DNA of 14,105 nucleotides, from positions 1-14,105 of the forward strand of contig JAJYQZ010000062.1 in NCBI GenBank assembly GCA_021794335.1, read 5' to 3'. A program made the position numbers and the translations under genes. Every line of letters begins with the position of its first letter. Position 1 is the stretch's first letter. The notes under the pieces were generated by a model that saw nothing but the letters and a program-made list of their open reading frames with translations, did not search any database and was not told where the DNA came from. This DNA comes from a bacterium. GTDB taxonomy: Bacteria > SZUA-79 > Acidulodesulfobacterales > Acidulodesulfobacteraceae. Below are positions 13,773 to 14,105 of the stretch, one piece after another.

Positions 13773-13846
13773 TCAGACTACGAATCTGCAGGCCGGGGGT
13801 TCGGACGAAGTCCAGCGAAGCTCATCCCTCTGGGCGCACCACTCAA
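13773..13846 (+). repeat. attR: interrupted copy of the tRNA-Arg(ACG) 3' half
   Basis: This segment repeats 2261-2315 from TCAGACTACG in the anticodon stem through CCACTCAA, but is interrupted in the T-loop by 20 bases that replace one A. The 5' half of the tRNA (acceptor and D-arm) is absent, so it cannot make a tRNA. It marks the right junction of the island, with the old chromosomal 3' half of the tRNA left behind. Confidence 0.8.
13804..13823 (+). other. Double mini-hairpin insertion inside attR
   Basis: Relative to the intact tRNA T-loop, 20 bases replace one A after GGGGGTTCG. With the preceding G they fold as two adjacent hairpins, GGAC-GAA-GTCC (13803-13813) and AGC-GAA-GCT (13814-13822), both closing a GAA triloop with C-G. 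The GCGAAGC core of the second is known to form an unusually stable DNA mini-hairpin. No target-site duplication is obvious. It may be a tiny mobile hairpin, a replication error, or a repeat family of the host. Confidence 0.6.
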
Positions 13847-13879
13847 GAAATTATAAAGACACTCAGGTAGGAGAGAAAT

Positions 13880-14074
13880 ATTTATAAGATAAATCTTAAG
13901 GTAAATTTACATAATGAGTCTGTCTGGCTTACCCAGGAACAGATTTCACTTCTTTTTGGAGTTAATCGTCCTGCCGTAACAAAACATATAAAAAATATAT
14001 TCTACGATAAAGAATTAATTAAAGATTCAGTATGTTCCAAAATGGAACATACTGCCGCCGTAATTATAATTTAA
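13880..14074 (+). pseudogene. RhuM-family virulence protein fragment
   Basis: The frame reads IYKINLKVNLHNESVWLTQ and continues through EQISLLFGVNRPAVTKHIKN to SVCSKMEHTAA. This is the N-terminal DNA-binding-like part of RhuM/Fic-associated virulence proteins (consensus VWLTQ, LFG, TKHI-N-IF, SVC-K-HTA). It ends after about 65 residues (AAVIII, stop 14072-14074) where relatives continue with DGK and a further 200 or more residues. In-frame TAG at 13868-13870 precedes it and no ATG, GTG or TTG is suitably placed. The only start candidate near the ribosome-binding-like AGGAGAG is ATT 13880. It is best read as a truncated relic outside the island. Confidence 0.6.
14029..14053. repeat. Perfect 10-base palindrome in the RhuM-like fragment
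   Basis: AGTATGTTCC (14029-14038) and GGAACATACT (14044-14053) are perfect inverted arms around AAAAT. The palindrome falls exactly where the fragment encodes the conserved SVCSKMEHT, so it may be a coincidence of codon choice. It lies seven codons before the premature stop. Confidence 0.5.
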
Positions 14075-14105
14075 AAATGCTGACGTTTTTTGCCAGCAAA
14101 GAAGC

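Larger units (their letters stand above)
2261..13846. mobile_element. Genomic island integrated at tRNA-Arg(ACG), carrying a type I restriction-modification defence cargo
   Basis: The boundaries are the two copies of the tRNA 3' half at 2261-2315 and 13773-13846. Tyrosine-recombinase elements at tRNA genes usually carry the integrase next to the reconstructed tRNA, as here (2441-3484). The roughly 11.5 kb between the copies holds integrase remnants, a membrane protein/PIN nuclease pair, hsdM-hsdS-hsdR, an M48 peptidase and a Fic/Doc protein. No conjugation, replication or phage structural genes are present. It is thus a cargo island that would need help to move and is probably now immobile because the integrase is frameshifted. 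The left boundary is solid. The right one rests on an att copy that carries an internal insertion. Confidence 0.8.

Noticed and set aside
13773..13846. A second functional tRNA-Arg with an intron-like insertion
   Set aside because: The acceptor 5' strand and D-arm are missing upstream, and bacterial tRNA introns of the self-splicing type are far longer than 20 bases.
14076..14096. Terminator hairpin GCTG...CAGC near the window end
   Set aside because: The arms are only four bases and imperfect beyond that, the T-run lies in the loop rather than after the stem, and the window ends too soon to judge.
1..14105. CRISPR array, replication origin or insertion sequence
   Set aside because: No regularly spaced repeats, no origin-like box clusters and no transposase or terminal inverted repeats were found on reading the window.

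Overview
The window is bacterial chromosome of moderately low GC. It carries a host segment (1-2310), a defence-type genomic island integrated at a tRNA-Arg gene (about 2261-13846), and the start of the far flank (13847-14105). The host genes panB, the nitroreductase and the small membrane protein are ordinary bacterial genes. The two genes after panB have strong purine-rich ribosome binding sites. I cannot name the organism from sequence alone. The content fits a Gram-negative, possibly anaerobic lineage, but that is only an impression.

Host segment: the tail of an unidentified gene overlaps the start of panB (pantothenate biosynthesis). A nitroreductase-like flavoprotein and a small two-helix membrane protein follow. 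Next come two divergent arginine tRNA genes, tRNA-Arg(CCU) on the minus strand and tRNA-Arg(ACG) on the plus strand.

Island: the 3' half of tRNA-Arg(ACG) plus five more bases (2261-2315) recurs at 13773-13846. This is the attL/attR signature of a tyrosine-recombinase element. The integrase gene lies just inside attL. All its catalytic residues are legible, but two compensating frameshifts break it. Decayed mobile-gene fragments follow. Then comes the cargo: a membrane-anchored protein of unknown function, a PIN-domain nuclease with a C-terminal membrane segment, a complete type I restriction-modification operon (hsdM, hsdS, hsdR), a YgjP-type M48 metallopeptidase overlapping the end of hsdR, and a Fic/Doc-family protein with an uncharacterised C-terminal domain. 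The main operon genes sit close together (overlaps, or gaps of 1 to 37 bases), so they are probably co-transcribed.

The right att copy is interrupted in the T-loop by 20 bases that form two consecutive mini-hairpins with CGAAG cores. Beyond it lies a truncated RhuM-like fragment, which hints at repeated integration at this tRNA locus. The most plausible new biology is the membrane protein/PIN nuclease pair beside the type I system. The hairpin insertion that may lock the island in place is also worth attention.
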